Below the pieces are notes generated by a model, which was not told the DNA's origin, did no database searches, and saw only the letters and a list, made by a program, of their open reading frames with translations. From Larix kaempferi (lineage: Eukaryota; Streptophyta; Pinopsida; Pinales; Pinaceae): 64,000 nucleotides of DNA. Below are positions 21,357-33,999 of this stretch, in pieces. Numbering within the stretch: position 1 is the stretch's first letter; each line of letters begins with the position of its first letter. The stretch spans positions 13,394,001 to 13,458,000 of the forward strand of contig BSBM01000123.1 of assembly GCA_027924585.1 (NCBI GenBank), read 5' to 3'. The position numbers and the translations under genes were made by a program.

Positions 21357-23340
21357 AGAATTACGACAATGTTGTCCATTATCTCCCTTGTTGTTCTCTG
21401 TGGTAGTTAAAGGGCTCAGTAAGGTTGTCATGAACAAAAATAAGAGGAAGTCTACAAAGTATAAAAAATGGCAAGTTATGTTAACTCACCTATTATTTGT
21501 AGATGATATTCTATTATTTCTAGATGGATCCAAGAGGGAAGCTAGAAAGGTTCATGAGATCTTAAGTATCTTTTGCATGGCCACTAGGATGGTGGTAAAT
21601 GCGCACAAATATTCTTTTATTTGTAATGGTTTGCAAGAGGCAGTTGTTCAAAGCTTAGCAACCTTGTTCCCCTATGGGATCATGGAATTCCAAGAAGGAC
21701 CAAAGAATATGGGTTTTATTCTAAAGCCATACAATTATGGTAAAAGGGATTGGGGATGATTAAATGAAAGGATTGAGCATAGAATTTTCCTTTGGTGTCT
21801 TAGAAAGAATCTAGAAAATATGTTTTAATTTCTTATGGGGAGGTAGACAAGATTAATAAGGTATTTATCTAACTAACTGGATAGATATTGCTAAGCCAAA
21901 GGATATGGGAGGATGGGGCCTAAAGCATATTCATATCTTTGGGAAGTCATTAGCTGCTAAGATTTTGTGGAATTTTTTAATAGAGTTAGCCTCTGGAAGA
22001 GTATTAGAATGAAAGTATATAAGTCTTGTATTTTTTATGGATTGGATTAAAAACCCTAGGAAGAGCATAAAGATTGTGTCATATTAGTTGAAGGCTTTAG
22101 TCCCAACATTCCCTATCATTGGAAATAATTTGTCATGGAGAGTTGGCAATAGGAATTAGGGTAGATTGGGAGTTGATTCAATTCTAGTGTGTGGGAATGC
22201 AATGATTTACCTCTAGAGGACATTGGACATTTACAAGGTCAAGGTGTGTATTATTTGAACCAAGCAGTGGATAATATCACTACTTATATTTGGTCACAAG
22301 GATGCATAAAAACAAAGGCATTAGAGCTAGAAGGGGAATGAAAAAACAGGGGAAGTTTGTTGAAAGCAAAGTTAAGAAAATGTCACATTAGAATCGAGGA
22401 TGAGGATGATTCATTGGCATGGGCACAAGATAAGGCATTAGGGATTTATTTTGAAAGGCTTGGAAACAAGGTATTCGTAGCAAGAGACAGACACAAAGGC
22501 TTGGTGGTGCTCAAAAATATTGAAAATAAATCCCCCCAAAAAACCAAGGCATTTTTATGGTTGGCTCTAAGAAATAGGATTTTGACATGGGTTTTGATAC
22601 AAAAAAAGGTTGAATGTAGTCCAAGTCATTGTTCCTTGTGCATAGTGGCAAAGGAAGATATTGGTAATTTAATGACGCATTGTCCATATGTTGGTAAAAT
22701 ATGAAGGATGTAGAGAAATTAATTGCTATATCCAAATGCTTGGAATGGTCAAACAATTAAACAGTGTCTGAGAAAGTGGTTTAGATTGAAGGAATTAAGT
22801 GCCTTGAGAGCATTACCTTGCCTAGTTCTTTGAGGCCTATGGTCTCTCATAATGTAAGCTTATTTAATGGCATCCATAAACCAACATGTCAGGTGTATTC
22901 ATAGGTTTATGGTATTTTTCAAGGTTGTAAGGTGGGACACAAGGATAGAGTTCCAAGACAAATTGGGGAATTACAGTTAGACAAAACTAATCCTTGGGTT
23001 TTTTTTTATGAGGCCAAATAGGGTCCTCAAGACTTCTATAATACTAAAGGGATTTTAATCTTAAAAGTTACACATTTCATTAAAACTAAATTAGGGTTGG
23101 GTTCATGTGTTGATACCACAACTGAACTCTTCACTTTAAGATGTCTCTTAAAATTGGCAATTGAGGAAAGGATTGAAAGATTGTAGGTACTTGAATAGTG
23201 GTACTAGACAAATTGGAAGGTGAGCGATTCTCAAACGAAGGAAAACATGTGGAGGAAGGAGTCTTGCAACTAGAAAAATATTTGAATGATGTCATCATAT
23301 GTTTTAACATGAAGACTAATATGGAGAAATATTGTTCTTA
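21357..23340 (+). pseudogene. LINE RT C-terminal part, zinc finger and RNase H
   Basis: Continues the RT with CCPLSPLLFSVVVKGLSKVV (one frame change near the E2 junction), then THLLFVDDILLFLDGSKREA, where the catalytic FVDD box is intact. The 22357-22704 part (PQKTKAFLWLALRNRILTW, then CSLCIVAKEDIGNLMTHCPY) is the zf-RVT domain with Cys/His ligands. From about 22985 a decayed RNase H follows: FFYEAK where a catalytic Asp is expected, ILILKVTHFIKTKLGLG, and TTTELFTLRCLLKLAIEERI carrying the catalytic Glu. The order RT, zf-RVT, RNase H is typical of plant L1 LINEs. Many stops (for example after KRDWG) and the E2 insertion make it dead. Confidence 0.85.
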
Positions 23341-24839
23341 AGGGGTGGGGGAATGTTTTATTTTTATTTTTTAAGTTGTTTACATGGAACTTTATGAAAA
23401 ACTATGTTATAAATACATAACTTTTATGGGAAAACTTGAAATATACAAGTTAACTAATTACATCTATCTATTTGAAATGGGTGAATTTGAAAAAACCTAA
23501 AGTGAATTTAAGAAATCTATTCTATTAATTTCAAGAATGAAATGAGTAATACTTTAGAAGTGTTTTGATTCTTGAAGCATTACATGTCCAGTGTTATGTC
23601 TAGTTTCTTTCAACATTGACAACTACATTATTTTGATTCAATGTGAAGATGGCTATAATATGGAAGTTGTGAAAGTTGTAAAGTATGTTTTCAAGATAAT
23701 TTTCATATGAGTGTTGTCAAATTCCTCAATAGTTGACTTACGACATTGTCTCTAAGAATACATGGTTGGGTAGCATTTGTTGCAGTCTTTATTATATAGT
23801 TTAGCTAAATGTGATATAGTTTATTGCATTGCTCTAGAGGATTGTATGCCTAAGTTTTAATTGTAATTGGTGCATATAGCTTCAAATGGATTCTAATATA
23901 TACTTTCAACTCATAACGTGCGCTCAAATTGTTTATGTTGATCAAAACTTTTATTAACCATAATATTTGTTAATATCAGACATGTATTATATAATTTGTG
24001 TTTGTGTTCTTGCAAAATTTTACCCGAAATAGGGATTTGAATAATGCTTGCAAATTGTCTAGTACTCTTTCTCCTTATTGGAACAATAACTATTGATTGC
24101 AATTGTTCTTCGTGGAGCAATAACTATTGATCACAACATGGATAATGTTTTAATATGTGGTTATGAACGTTTGATGGCATATATGAATAACAAAATTGGG
24201 GTTCTTTTTGGGAAATGTGATTCTTTAAAATTGAAGCAATTTGAGTTGTAAACAATGTACTAACTTGCTGCAGTTGCAATTTAGCTAAAAATGTTGTAAT
24301 TAAGGAAACATATATGCATTGCATTTTAAGTGTCTTTTTCAAATTAAACTCATGAAAAAATATGGTCTTAAGGTTGCCTTGTCATGTTTTGAGTTTCCAT
24401 TCTTGATTTGTAGATTATATTACATCCCTTATTTTTGTGAAATGGTCATAATTGCATTGATTGTTCCAATTGTGTATTTCTTTGTTGGTGAATTGTGTCA
24501 AAATTATAGGTGGATACTTACAAGAATATGAGTACTACAAAGAAATAAATCACAAGAATCAAAGATAAAGACAATAGTATTTACGTGGTAAAATCCTTAA
24601 GGGGGGAATATTGATGAAGTAACATAAAAGCTATATTATTGCTCAACAAAATAAAAACTACATATGATATAATACATTGTTCTCTCATGATGGACAAGTG
24701 ACACAAAAGTTCTCTAATAATTGTAGTTAGTATGACGTAATTTTTTTTTAAATATGTTCTACTTTTACTATGCTAGTATGTTCATTCATATATTCCTCAT
24801 ATAAGTTTATATTTACTATAATTATAGTTAATTTTTAAA
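23341..24839. other. AT-rich intergenic DNA
   Basis: No gene recognised. Short open frames at 23911-24120 (minus), 24124-24342 (minus) and 24319-24531 (plus) lack known motifs and are not called. Confidence 0.5.
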
Positions 24840-25250
24840 GAAATTTTAAAATTTGTAATACAAATTTTAATCTAAATTCACATTCATAATTATGAACGAA
24901 TTCTAAAATTTATAAGACAAATTTATTTTTCTTATAATTAATTCACAAATTTATTTTTCTAATAATTAATTTGTGAAAAAATCTTACAATTTATAATACA
25001 AATTTGAGTATAAATTCACACACCATGATCATGAGCAAATCTTAAATTTTATGATATAAATTTATTTCCCTTAAAAAATTTCCAATGAAATTGTGACAAC
25101 GTTAAAGGTGATTGCCATGTAACCTTTTTATTTGGTCAAACCTACTTGCAAAATATTATGTTTATGTTTATTTTCTTATTGTATGTCACAATCAATTAAA
25201 TATTATGTTTATGTTTATTTTCTTAATGTATGTCACAATCAAATTGACAT
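24840..25250. repeat. Diverged AT-rich repeats
   Basis: Blocks with ttNNaatacaaatttNa and acaaatttatttttct recur at about 24840-25080. A cleaner tandem copy of attatgtttatgtttatttt and tgtatgtcacaatcaa occurs at about 25155-25245. Confidence 0.6.
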
Positions 25251-25965
25251 GGAAAAGTTCCCCATCTTTTTAGCCTTGTAAACCTTTTATTGTAATTGGA
25301 TTGCATGGTGTCAATTTATATTTGTAGGACCTGAGTATTTACAAGTGAGTACATAATAAATGATAGCAAACTTGGTTAAATACATATTTATAATAATATT
25401 TATTTTTGGATTTTGTTTTAAATGTAATTTCAACAGGTTAGTTTTTGCTATGCTTTTTTATTTTGATGTAAAAAGAAGAAAAAGAAAAGGAAACATTTAT
25501 AAAGAAATACAAATTAAAATTAAAAGAGAACAAATCCACAATATATTTTTTTTTTTGAATTTTGTTAATTTTTAGGAAAGATGTACATATAATATATTTA
25601 TAAAATATTTCATTCTAGTTGCATGGATAGAAGCAAGGATCATTTTATAATTGTGTGATTTTATAATTGTGTGTTGAAGAAGCAAGGATCATTCTATAAC
25701 TGTGGATTGAAGACATTGTAACGTTCATCCTATCTATTCATAATACTTCAATCAACATATAAGTTTACTCAATATAATATTTTATACAAAAATAAAAATG
25801 AAGTAAAAATAAAGTAAATAACACTAGGTGTGGTATAGCATTAACTATAACAAGATCTATCCAATATGTTTAAAATATTGACTTTTCATTGTTTAATTGA
25901 TAAATTTGTTCAAATGTGGTATATAATGGATTTTATTTTTTTATAAATCTTGTGTTATCTCTTGT
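25251..25965. other. AT-rich intergenic DNA
   Basis: A short direct duplication (gaagcaaggatcattNtata) near 25630 and 25678. No gene recognised. Confidence 0.5.
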
Positions 25966-25978
25966 ATTTCTATTGATT

Positions 25979-26215
25979 GTTTTTCAATGTGGTTCACAAT
26001 CATGGAGAGGGGTTGCTATGTCCACGGGAAGAATTCACAGGGGGTCCACTCGAAGGGGCCTCACCCCGTCGGCTCTAATTACTGAGTCTAGCCCAGTGGG
26101 GACATCAAGTGAGGCCCTTATATATCTATGCATAGCCACCCGGGGATTTGACCCCGAGACCTTCTGCTTACAACTCACAGCTCTCAACCACTTGAGCTAA
26201 CCCATCGAGCTATGC
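25979..26215 (-). mobile_element. tRNA-derived SINE with 13-bp target duplication
   Basis: On the minus strand the 5' end (near 26210) reads GGGTTAGCTCAAGTGG, a Pol III box A, and about 40 bp later GGGGTCAAATCCCC, a box B. The body is about 237 bp, and the low-coordinate (3') end is in plus orientation T-rich (gtttttcaatg). The element is flanked by perfect copies of ATTTCTATTGATT at 25966-25978 and 26216-26228, the hallmark of LINE-mediated retroposition. The G+C-rich body stands out from AT-rich surroundings. The anticodon region does not fold as a tRNA, so it is not a tRNA gene. SINE family not determined. Confidence 0.88.
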
Positions 26216-26228
26216 ATTTCTATTGATT

Positions 26229-26985
26229 TTATGTACTCTTGTAGCAATTTGTTGTTTTGATTATCTTTGCAAATATCAATGTTGAAATCGCCATTTATTA
26301 CAAATATGCACTTGGTGTGTATTGATTTCTTTTTTCTATTGCAATTGTTTCAATTCTAATTAATTTAGATGCAAATTGCACGACATTTGTTGATTACATT
26401 TGAGACAATGAATTAGAATGTTTTTTAGCAATTTTTATTTTTCTTTTTTGTATATTTTTATCTAAACAAGCAAAAACTTAATGATAAAATGTGTCCTGTT
26501 AAAATTGAATTTGCCTAATTAATTGTTTTTTGGTATATAAATCAAGTGAATTTCTTGCATGAAGATAACCATATTGCTCATTACATTCTTATCTTGGACA
26601 ATGTCCTCAATATGGGATTGTAGGGTATGTGCATTTAATGTGACAATTGATAATATATTTAAAATGATATTGGCCTTTGTACATGTTCTAGTTTCTACAA
26701 TGCAAATTTTTTTTGTTAGATGACTCATTTTATCTATAACTTTATTTTTCACACGAACATTCTTTTATGACAATTCTTTAATTAGATATAATGAGTTGCA
26801 TATATAAGTCCATGTTTCATAATATTGGTTGGATGAAATGAAAATCCATTTAAAATTAGACCTTGTGTTATGTGTATCATTCTAACACATGTAATTTGTA
26901 TTAAAATTTTCTTTTAAAATGTAATTCAAGTTTGTTTTTAACATCTACTACTAATTGTTTCACAATTTACAAATTGCCATATTGG
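26229..26985. other. AT-rich intergenic DNA
   Basis: No gene or repeat recognised. Confidence 0.5.
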
Positions 26986-27335
26986 TGTCCAAGTTGGTGG
27001 GATATCTTTTTTATATAATTGATGAAGCATGTTTCTTTCCAACTTCCTCGCTTTCTTATAAATAAATGTGTAATAATAGTTAAATATTTGTTTTACTGGT
27101 ATAGTCCTTAAGTGTCCAAGTTGGTTGGATATCTTTTTGATATAGTTGATGAAGCATGTTTCTTTCCCACTTCCCTACTTTCCTATAAATAAATGTGCAA
27201 TGAGTTAAATATTTTTTTTTACTTGTATAGTCCTTAAGTATTCCATTGGTACCTTACCTTTCCTATAAATAAATGTGCAATGATAATTAAATATTTGCTT
27301 TTACTTGTATAGTCCTTAAGTATTCCATTGGTACG
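26986..27335. repeat. Tandem repeat, about 126-bp unit, 2.7 copies
   Basis: Units start at about 26986 and 27112 (gtgtccaagttggNNggata). A partial third unit lies at about 27250-27335 (cctataaataaatgtgcaat, tatagtccttaagtattcc). Divergence is moderate. Confidence 0.85.
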
Positions 27336-28183
27336 ATGACTAAACCAAAGTTTCCTAAATATAGCTCCATTGACATATTTTCCTATGATTTTCGTTCATT
27401 GGTATTCTCGATGAAAATGCTTATTTTTAAAGTTTTTTTTTCGATAACAACCTTAACCTCTCCATTCACTTGTGAGAGAATTTATTCATTATGTTTATTT
27501 TAATCTTGGTTCCTACGACAGTTGGCTCCCCTGACCATTCGCCACCTTACAAACATTTAGTTGGATGACACCCCATCCAGGGCTCCCATGAAACAATTTG
27601 ACTGTAGCTTTGGAAAACCATTAAAATTCCACTAATAAGATCCCACTAATCAAGATGTAAATTGAAAAAGGAATTAAGATATCCATTTGAATATTTCTCT
27701 AGACGTCCTCCTTGCAAGTGCTATCTCATAAAAACATAGAATATAGTGAGAAAAATGTGATTTTTATAGGAAGCATTCATTTTTCACATTTATGGGTGGA
27801 TTGTTTCAACAAGATTTCTCTCCTTCAAAGTCAAATCTTATTTTAAATATTTGGAGGGATTTGATAGATCTCTTAAAAACCTTTCTAACTCTATATTGTA
27901 TGCTAAATTTGGATGTGTATTTTGGTCATACATTGCAAATTAGTGACTTTATATCTTGTGACTACACTTAATCTGTTCCTTACGAGGTGAATACTTAAAT
28001 ATCAAAGATGAACCTTGAAAATATAAAATACTCTTTTTGTGTTTCTTTGAATCTACTTTCCAACACAACTAAAAATAGATAAATAATGAGATCGAAATCT
28101 TAATTTTACCAACAATGACTCCAAAAATAGTGAATTCCCTCTTGAGTGGTGTCTTCTCCTCAAATTACATGTATTTATTTACA
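27336..28183. other. AT-rich intergenic DNA
   Basis: No gene recognised. Confidence 0.5.
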
Positions 28184-28806
28184 CATTAGTGAAAATTTGA
28201 CGTCTAAAATGGGCCTCCTAAGGAAAATAATAAAATAATATTTATGAATTTTGGAGGAAAAGAGAAAAAGACTACATTTTCTCTTTGTATTTTCAACATA
28301 TATCCCTGTCATTTTACTCAAACTTCAAGCAGGAGCACTTGATGGTTGTGGAATTTAATTCCGCATCCAACGAATACCCACACTGTATACTTTTGAGGTA
28401 CCCCACCCCACGAAAAATGAGAAATACATCAACAAAACGTGTTACTTCAACCCCACCCCACGAAAAATGAGAAATACATTAAAAAACGTGTTACTTGGAA
28501 GTAACACGTTTTTTTGAAGTATTTCTCATTTTTCTTGGGGTGGGGTACCTCAAATGTATGCAGCGTGGGTATTCGTTGGATGCAGAATTTAATTATACAT
28601 CCAACGAGTGCTCCCGCTCGAAATTTCAGTAAAACAACAAGGAGATATGTTGAAAATACAGATTAAAATAGTTTTTTAATGTCAAATATGCCATGGTTGA
28701 CTCTTTTCTTGAAATTCTATTGATTCTTGAATGCAATGGCTCTTTTTCTTGTGAGGTGTCTCATATTCTCATAAGGCCCATTTTAGACCCCAAATTTTCT
28801 CTAATG
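28184..28806. mobile_element. Foldback TIR element E3
   Basis: The two halves are inverted copies of each other for most of the element, so a single strand would fold into a long hairpin. The tip is a perfect palindrome (AAAAAACGTGTTACTT / AAGTAACACGTTTTTT at about 28481-28514). In the left arm a segment of about 50 bp around ccccaccccacgaaaaatga is doubled. The outer termini (cattagtgaaaatttgacgt; complement of ctctaatg at the right end) resemble the CATTAGAGA termini of E1 and E2. E3 is probably a related non-autonomous foldback element. No clear target-site duplication. Confidence 0.78.
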
Positions 28807-29992
28807 GACAATGGTTCTCTCTTCTTGAATATGCCCATGGAATCATTACAACACTTATTCATCATCTTCATTACAACATCGTCACCATAGCCACCATAGC
28901 TTTGATACTAATTGTAGAATATAGAGCACAAGACATGAGATAAGAATCTTTCTAGAAAAGACTTGATCCATTCTCAACTCTCTATTCAATCCAATGATAC
29001 AAATTTATATTGCATGCATGAAGCCACCTTAAAATCTAGATTCACTCTCACATTGACACCTCATTAACAGACAATGATAGGAGGAAGCAAATAATAATCT
29101 GATACACACTTGGGATATTAAAAAAATCCTAAAATGTGAAATGTGTACTGTAGGACTTCATGATTGTATAGGGTATCACACACTAACCGTGTACTAAATA
29201 CAAGATCCATATCCTTGGGAAGAGAGAGGGGTCTCATGCAAGAAAAGGTCTTCCATTGTCTTTTACATGCATTATATAATCATTATTGGGAAAAAACTAT
29301 TTCTGGGTATGGAGAAAAGAACTTGCTTCCATGTTGTATAAATAACAAGAGTTTCCCATATGCCCATGGTTGGGAGGAGTCCATACAAGTTGGGGAGGAT
29401 TGTTGTTGAAAATGTGAAATAAAATGGGGTGATTAGAGAGAGAAACCATGCCTAGAATGTCCACAATAGTTGAGGCAACACTTTTAAACTTGGAACCCTA
29501 TTATTTTTGTTCAATGACTATCTTGAGGCTAAGTATAGTATGCCCTGGGTTATTACTAGAAGACAAATAACATATTGGATTCTTTTAGCACACACTAAAG
29601 ATCACTAGAAGGGGAGAGTACTTTGAGGGACAATTGAGGAGAAAAAGAGTGGGTATTCATTATGTTGTGTGAGGCAATGTGAGAGAGTGCCATGGTTTCT
29701 CTAATGGTTGGATGAGGGACTAAAGAGATTTGTAGAGAGTAGATGGCTTGTCATGAGAGTAATAGGTTAAGATGAGTGAGTTTAGAGCCCCAAAGGAGAT
29801 TCCTTACCCCTGGTAGTATCATGGTTTGACTTGGGGGTGGAATCCATAGCAAATTCCTATGACTTGATGGAAAATCACTCCTCAATGATTAGTTTGGTGG
29901 ACATGTCTTTAAGTGTAGATAAGTATTCATGGTTGTCTCCTAGTGAAACACTTGTGTTTTGCTAATGCATGAAGTTTCATGCATATTGAAAG
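28807..29992. other. Unassigned DNA
   Basis: No protein family was recognised. An 81-codon frame at 29164-29409 has a mixed composition but no motif and is not called. Confidence 0.45.
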
Positions 29993-30184
29993 AATTCATA
30001 ATATGCAAAGTTATTTATGTTGTTGTTTTATATTTATATATAAATTCTAAATATATTGTTGTTAGAAGTTAAATCTAGCATCATAAAAAATTCATAATAT
30101 GCAAAGTTATTTATGTTTCTATTTTATATTTATATCTGAATTCTAAATATATTGTTGTTAGAAGTTAAATCTAGCATCATAAAT
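29993..30184. repeat. Tandem duplication, 96-bp unit
   Basis: Copies begin at 29993 and 30089 (aattcataatatgcaaag) and both end gttaaatctagcatcataaa. Differences are few. Confidence 0.88.
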
Positions 30185-30736
30185 GATTACTGACGTTAAA
30201 AAAAACTTCTTAATAGCGTTGAATGGCTAAGGAAGACATCTAAGGACGCTACACCATAATAAGATAGAGTAGCAATCAAATCAACATAGGAGTGAGAGTA
30301 GTTCAAGATCGGAGAGCGGGTATTTCTAAATCTTTAGGTATCTCTTTAAAAAAGGGACAATAATATTACACCTTTAAATTATATGGAACATACAAGGTAC
30401 TTTACAAATTTGGAACTAGCACCCTCTAAGGGTCTATATAGTTTACCTAAAAGAATTGCATATCATTCTTGAAGAAATTTATTGGTGATAAGATTCCAGT
30501 ATAGATAGGGCAATAATAGAATTTATCTTTACATGAAAGATATTTGTTTTTCTAAAGTAGCTACCTAAGAAGATGATCAATTTATGTAAAAGTGTCCATA
30601 GTTAGAAATATTAAGGTTAGTGCTTTTTTTGTGAGGTGGAGGCTTGCCTTTCATATTAATAACTTGGGTATATTAACTTCATTTTATATTTTGGATATAT
30701 TCATTTTCTATGTTGTTGGATTCTATTTCTTTTCAT
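30185..30736. other. Unassigned DNA
   Basis: No gene or repeat recognised. Confidence 0.45.
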
Positions 30737-31004
30737 GTTAATGGGTTGAAGGTCAAAACAAATATTATTATATCTTTTATCCATACAAATTCATTATTTA
30801 TTTTGAATTTTCAGTTACATAGAAGTGCCTTTGATTTTTTTCATAATATTTGTCACCTTCACAAATTAATGTTAATGGGCTGAAAGTCAAAACAAATATT
30901 ATTATATCTCTTATCCATAGAAATTCATGATTTATTTTGAATTCAGTTACATAAAAGTAGCATTTGATTTTTTCATAATATTTGTCACCTTCACAAATTA
31001 ATTG
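30737..31004. repeat. Tandem duplication, 134-bp unit
   Basis: Copies at about 30737-30870 and 30871-31004 share gtcaaaacaaatattattat and atttgtcaccttcacaaatt. Point differences and a small indel separate them. Confidence 0.88.
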
Positions 31005-31288
31005 CCATATAGAATATATTCTAATTTTATAATAATGTGATATTTTATTTTTAATTGATTTTTTTGTGTGTTGTTTTAATGCATTGATTAATGTTTTCCC
31101 ATATTAATTCTGAACATTAGTAAAGGAACGTACAAATTTGGTTGTCCCAGTTGTCATATACATGCATATAGCTTTTTATATGTATGTTAGAGATCCATGT
31201 ATGACTTGAGAATATGATCCAAGTTTGTATTTGACTTAATGTCTTTTTTATCAGTTTTTTTTTTAATTTTTTTTTATTCTACTCCAAA

Positions 31289-31383
31289 CATTATTAAACA
31301 CTTGATTTAAAACATGATTAAATACTTGATTTAAAACATGATTAAATACTTGATTTAAAATACTACTAAATACTTGATTTAGA
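31289..31383. repeat. Short tandem repeat, about 24-bp unit, four copies
   Basis: The unit actYgatttaaaacatgatt, then aaata, is repeated four times, with the last copies diverging (tactactaaatacttgattt). Confidence 0.85.
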
Positions 31384-33379
31384 ATAATGTAAACTTGTTT
31401 GTAAAACAAATTTGTTGTGTGATGGGTTAAGTCATGGTGATTATGTACAACTTTTCTTTGTGCAATTTTGATATGAAAATATTTTTTTAAGTTGTTTTTT
31501 ATAAAATAATGTGAAAAAACTTACATACTAAATGCAGTGCTCGTCCTTGGCATTAGGTTTTATTTCGTTTTTATGTTTTTTAATTGTTCATATTTCCTAT
31601 GTATATGAGTCAAATGACTGAAATATAAAATAAAATGTCAAGTTTTTGTTTTCTGTAAAAATAAAATAAATATATGTTTGTGCAAATAAATAAACATAAA
31701 ACTTAAGACTTTTTATTTTAACTCTGTTCTTTTAACATGATATTCTGCACATAATTTGAAAATAAAAGAAAATACATTTTATTTAAGTTCAACTCAGTGG
31801 AATACCTGGATCCGTAGATTGCAGTAAGATTTATGTAATGGTTTCTACAAATTCCCTTAGCAACCCAAAATGATGTGTCCACCCTGCCGACCAGCTATTA
31901 TCTTGTTGACCCTAGGAAATCAACGGATTTCCTAGCCCTCGAGCCCACAAACCGATAATCTCAATAGCAGCCTTGTCCTTAGTTCAATCATAAAACTCTT
32001 TGGTGAATTGTTCCTCTCCTCATTGGAGTTTTCTCCCTCCTCTAATCTTCGAGTTTTCCCCCTCCTCGGAATATTTCACTTCTCAATACCAATTCTCCCC
32101 CTTCTTCCCCAAATTCCCCCCCATATTTCGACTAAATAGGTTTATCCGTGAGACATATTGCACTTTATTTTCTTATTATCCATTGGACTCAGCTAGACTG
32201 AGTAAACTATACTTATGACACAATAGACCCGATTATATGTTGCTACCATGTTTATGTTGTTACTATGTTACGTTGTCACTATGACTATGATGTTACGATA
32301 TTATGATGTTCCTATGTTCATACGGTTAATAGGTTATGATTATCATGAGATTCATTGTTTTTATGATGACAATATATGTTTTAACGTTTTCATTGATGGA
32401 ATGTGAAATATATGATGTTGTACGTGGATGCTATCCTATGATGAAATTGATTGAATTGTTATACGTCATGCATACCTGTGATGAGCTAAAATTGAGACGT
32501 GAAATAAAATGATGTTGATGATATGGATCAATTGGTGATCGAATGGAAATGCTTGTTATAAAATGTGTATTTTGCGAAATACTAACCTACAAGCCACAAG
32601 GGCTATGGGATGGCCTGATACTTGATATGATATATGGGATAAGAACTTGTCCATGCAGTAAAACTTAGCAAACCAAAATTGATGATACGATGACACGGTC
32701 CGATAATCTCGATAGCAGCAAAGTATGATTTGATAAGGGTGTAGACCCAGTATGTTGAGAGGGATGGATGTATTGCCCACCTTATGTTTCTATGATACTG
32801 GGGGTTGTGGGAGGGTCGTGTTGAGACACGCTCCCCAAGTTGTTGTGATGACGATGGTCGAATTCCTACTAGGAGAGGCTAGGTCCGCTAGTTAGCCGAC
32901 GCTACCACTCTCAGGTTCTATGTGGTCAGGTCAGTATAGATGGCACCCACTTTTGTACTAGTAGAGGAAGGATAGAGAGGATGCGGACGTAGGTTAGAAT
33001 GGGAGGATATGTTAGTTAGTACTGTTAAGGGTTGGGTATTCCTTGATCTTGAGTTAGTAGTATTAGGTACCTTTCCTTTTACTTGATTAATTGAACTGCT
33101 GTAATCATAAAAATAATGAAATGAAATCTTAAAGGTTAACTGATAAAATAACCGATCTTTTAAATATTTATCTTTAAAATTATAAAATGTAACCTTTATC
33201 GAGAATAGTATTTATTTGATTGTTTCAATATTCATTAATTTTGTACAACTCTATGAATCCATGTTTTAATGTTTTCATAATTGATTCTTTCCTATTTTGT
33301 TTACTTGATTGTTTATTTTCAATGTTTATTTTAGTTTCAAATGCTTACTTGTTTTATATGAATTATTCGCTCTAGTTGT
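31384..33379. other. Unassigned block, partly G+C-richer
   Basis: From about 31795 to 33060 the sequence is less AT-rich than its neighbours. It contains ccgataatctcRatagcagc twice (about 31952 and 32700) and a Y-rich stretch at 32040-32120. It may be an LTR or untranslated part of an old retroelement, but no coding domain was recognised. The 72-codon frame at 32000-32218 shows no known motif. Confidence 0.35.
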
Positions 33380-33519
33380 AATTCTTAAGCTATTAAATCT
33401 TACCTCTAGTTGTAATTCTTAAGCTATTAAATCTTACTTCTAATTAATGAGCATTGCATTAATTATACCTCTAGTTGTAATTCTTAAGCTATTAAATCTT
33501 ACTTCTAATTAATGAGCAT
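33380..33519. repeat. Small tandem repeats before the gypsy LTR
   Basis: The unit ctctagttgtaattcttaag plus ctattaaatcttac occurs three times. The longer form that adds taattaatgagcattgcatt occurs twice, the second running into the LTR start. Confidence 0.85.
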
Positions 33520-33748
33520 TGCATTAATTATAGTCATATAAGATTATTGTATCTTTCCGTCCCTCTTTATCAACTATATATACATTAAAGAGACATATTT
33601 AAATATAATATTATCTTGTGTATTTATACCTTCAAATAGAAGATTGCCCCCCTCAAAGATATTTCTATATTTTTCATTATTTTACTCTACTTTTTTGTGG
33701 TCTACCGAATTGGGTCATTTTTATAATTATTCTATTTGGTTCAAAACA
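33520..33748 (+). repeat. Left LTR of plus-strand gypsy
   Basis: Aligns with 48152-48407. Shared blocks include the start (TGcattaattata vs TGctaatc with aattaattatat), ccctctttatc, tatacatta, attatcttgtg, cccctc and the end tatttggttcaaaaca. Considerable divergence points to an old insertion. Confidence 0.65.
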
Positions 33749-33999
33749 TTTGGTGTCAATGATGATCCTCAAATCCACACTTCTAAATGAGTGATTGTAG
33801 TATTTTTGCTATAGCTATTTTTTTGGAATATTCGATTCGCATGGGATTTGTGGGGTTGTAAATAACAAATAGTGAATCTATGGCCACAATTTCAGAATAA
33901 TCTAAGCTATAATTTAGGAGCTACAATTTATAAGAGTTAGGAGTTATGTCTAGTCTTGAAAAATGATTAAACAAACTATTTCACTAAACAATCATACAT

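Noticed and set aside
25979-26215. tRNA gene on the minus strand
   Set aside because: A and B boxes are present, but the sequence is about 237 bp, does not form a cloverleaf and is flanked by target duplications, so it is a SINE.
29164-29409. 81-codon open frame
   Set aside because: No motif, no splice or transcript-like context. Could not be distinguished from chance.
31795-33060. Ribosomal or organellar DNA insertion
   Set aside because: The G+C-richer block prompted the idea, but no rRNA, tRNA or organellar gene motif was recognised.
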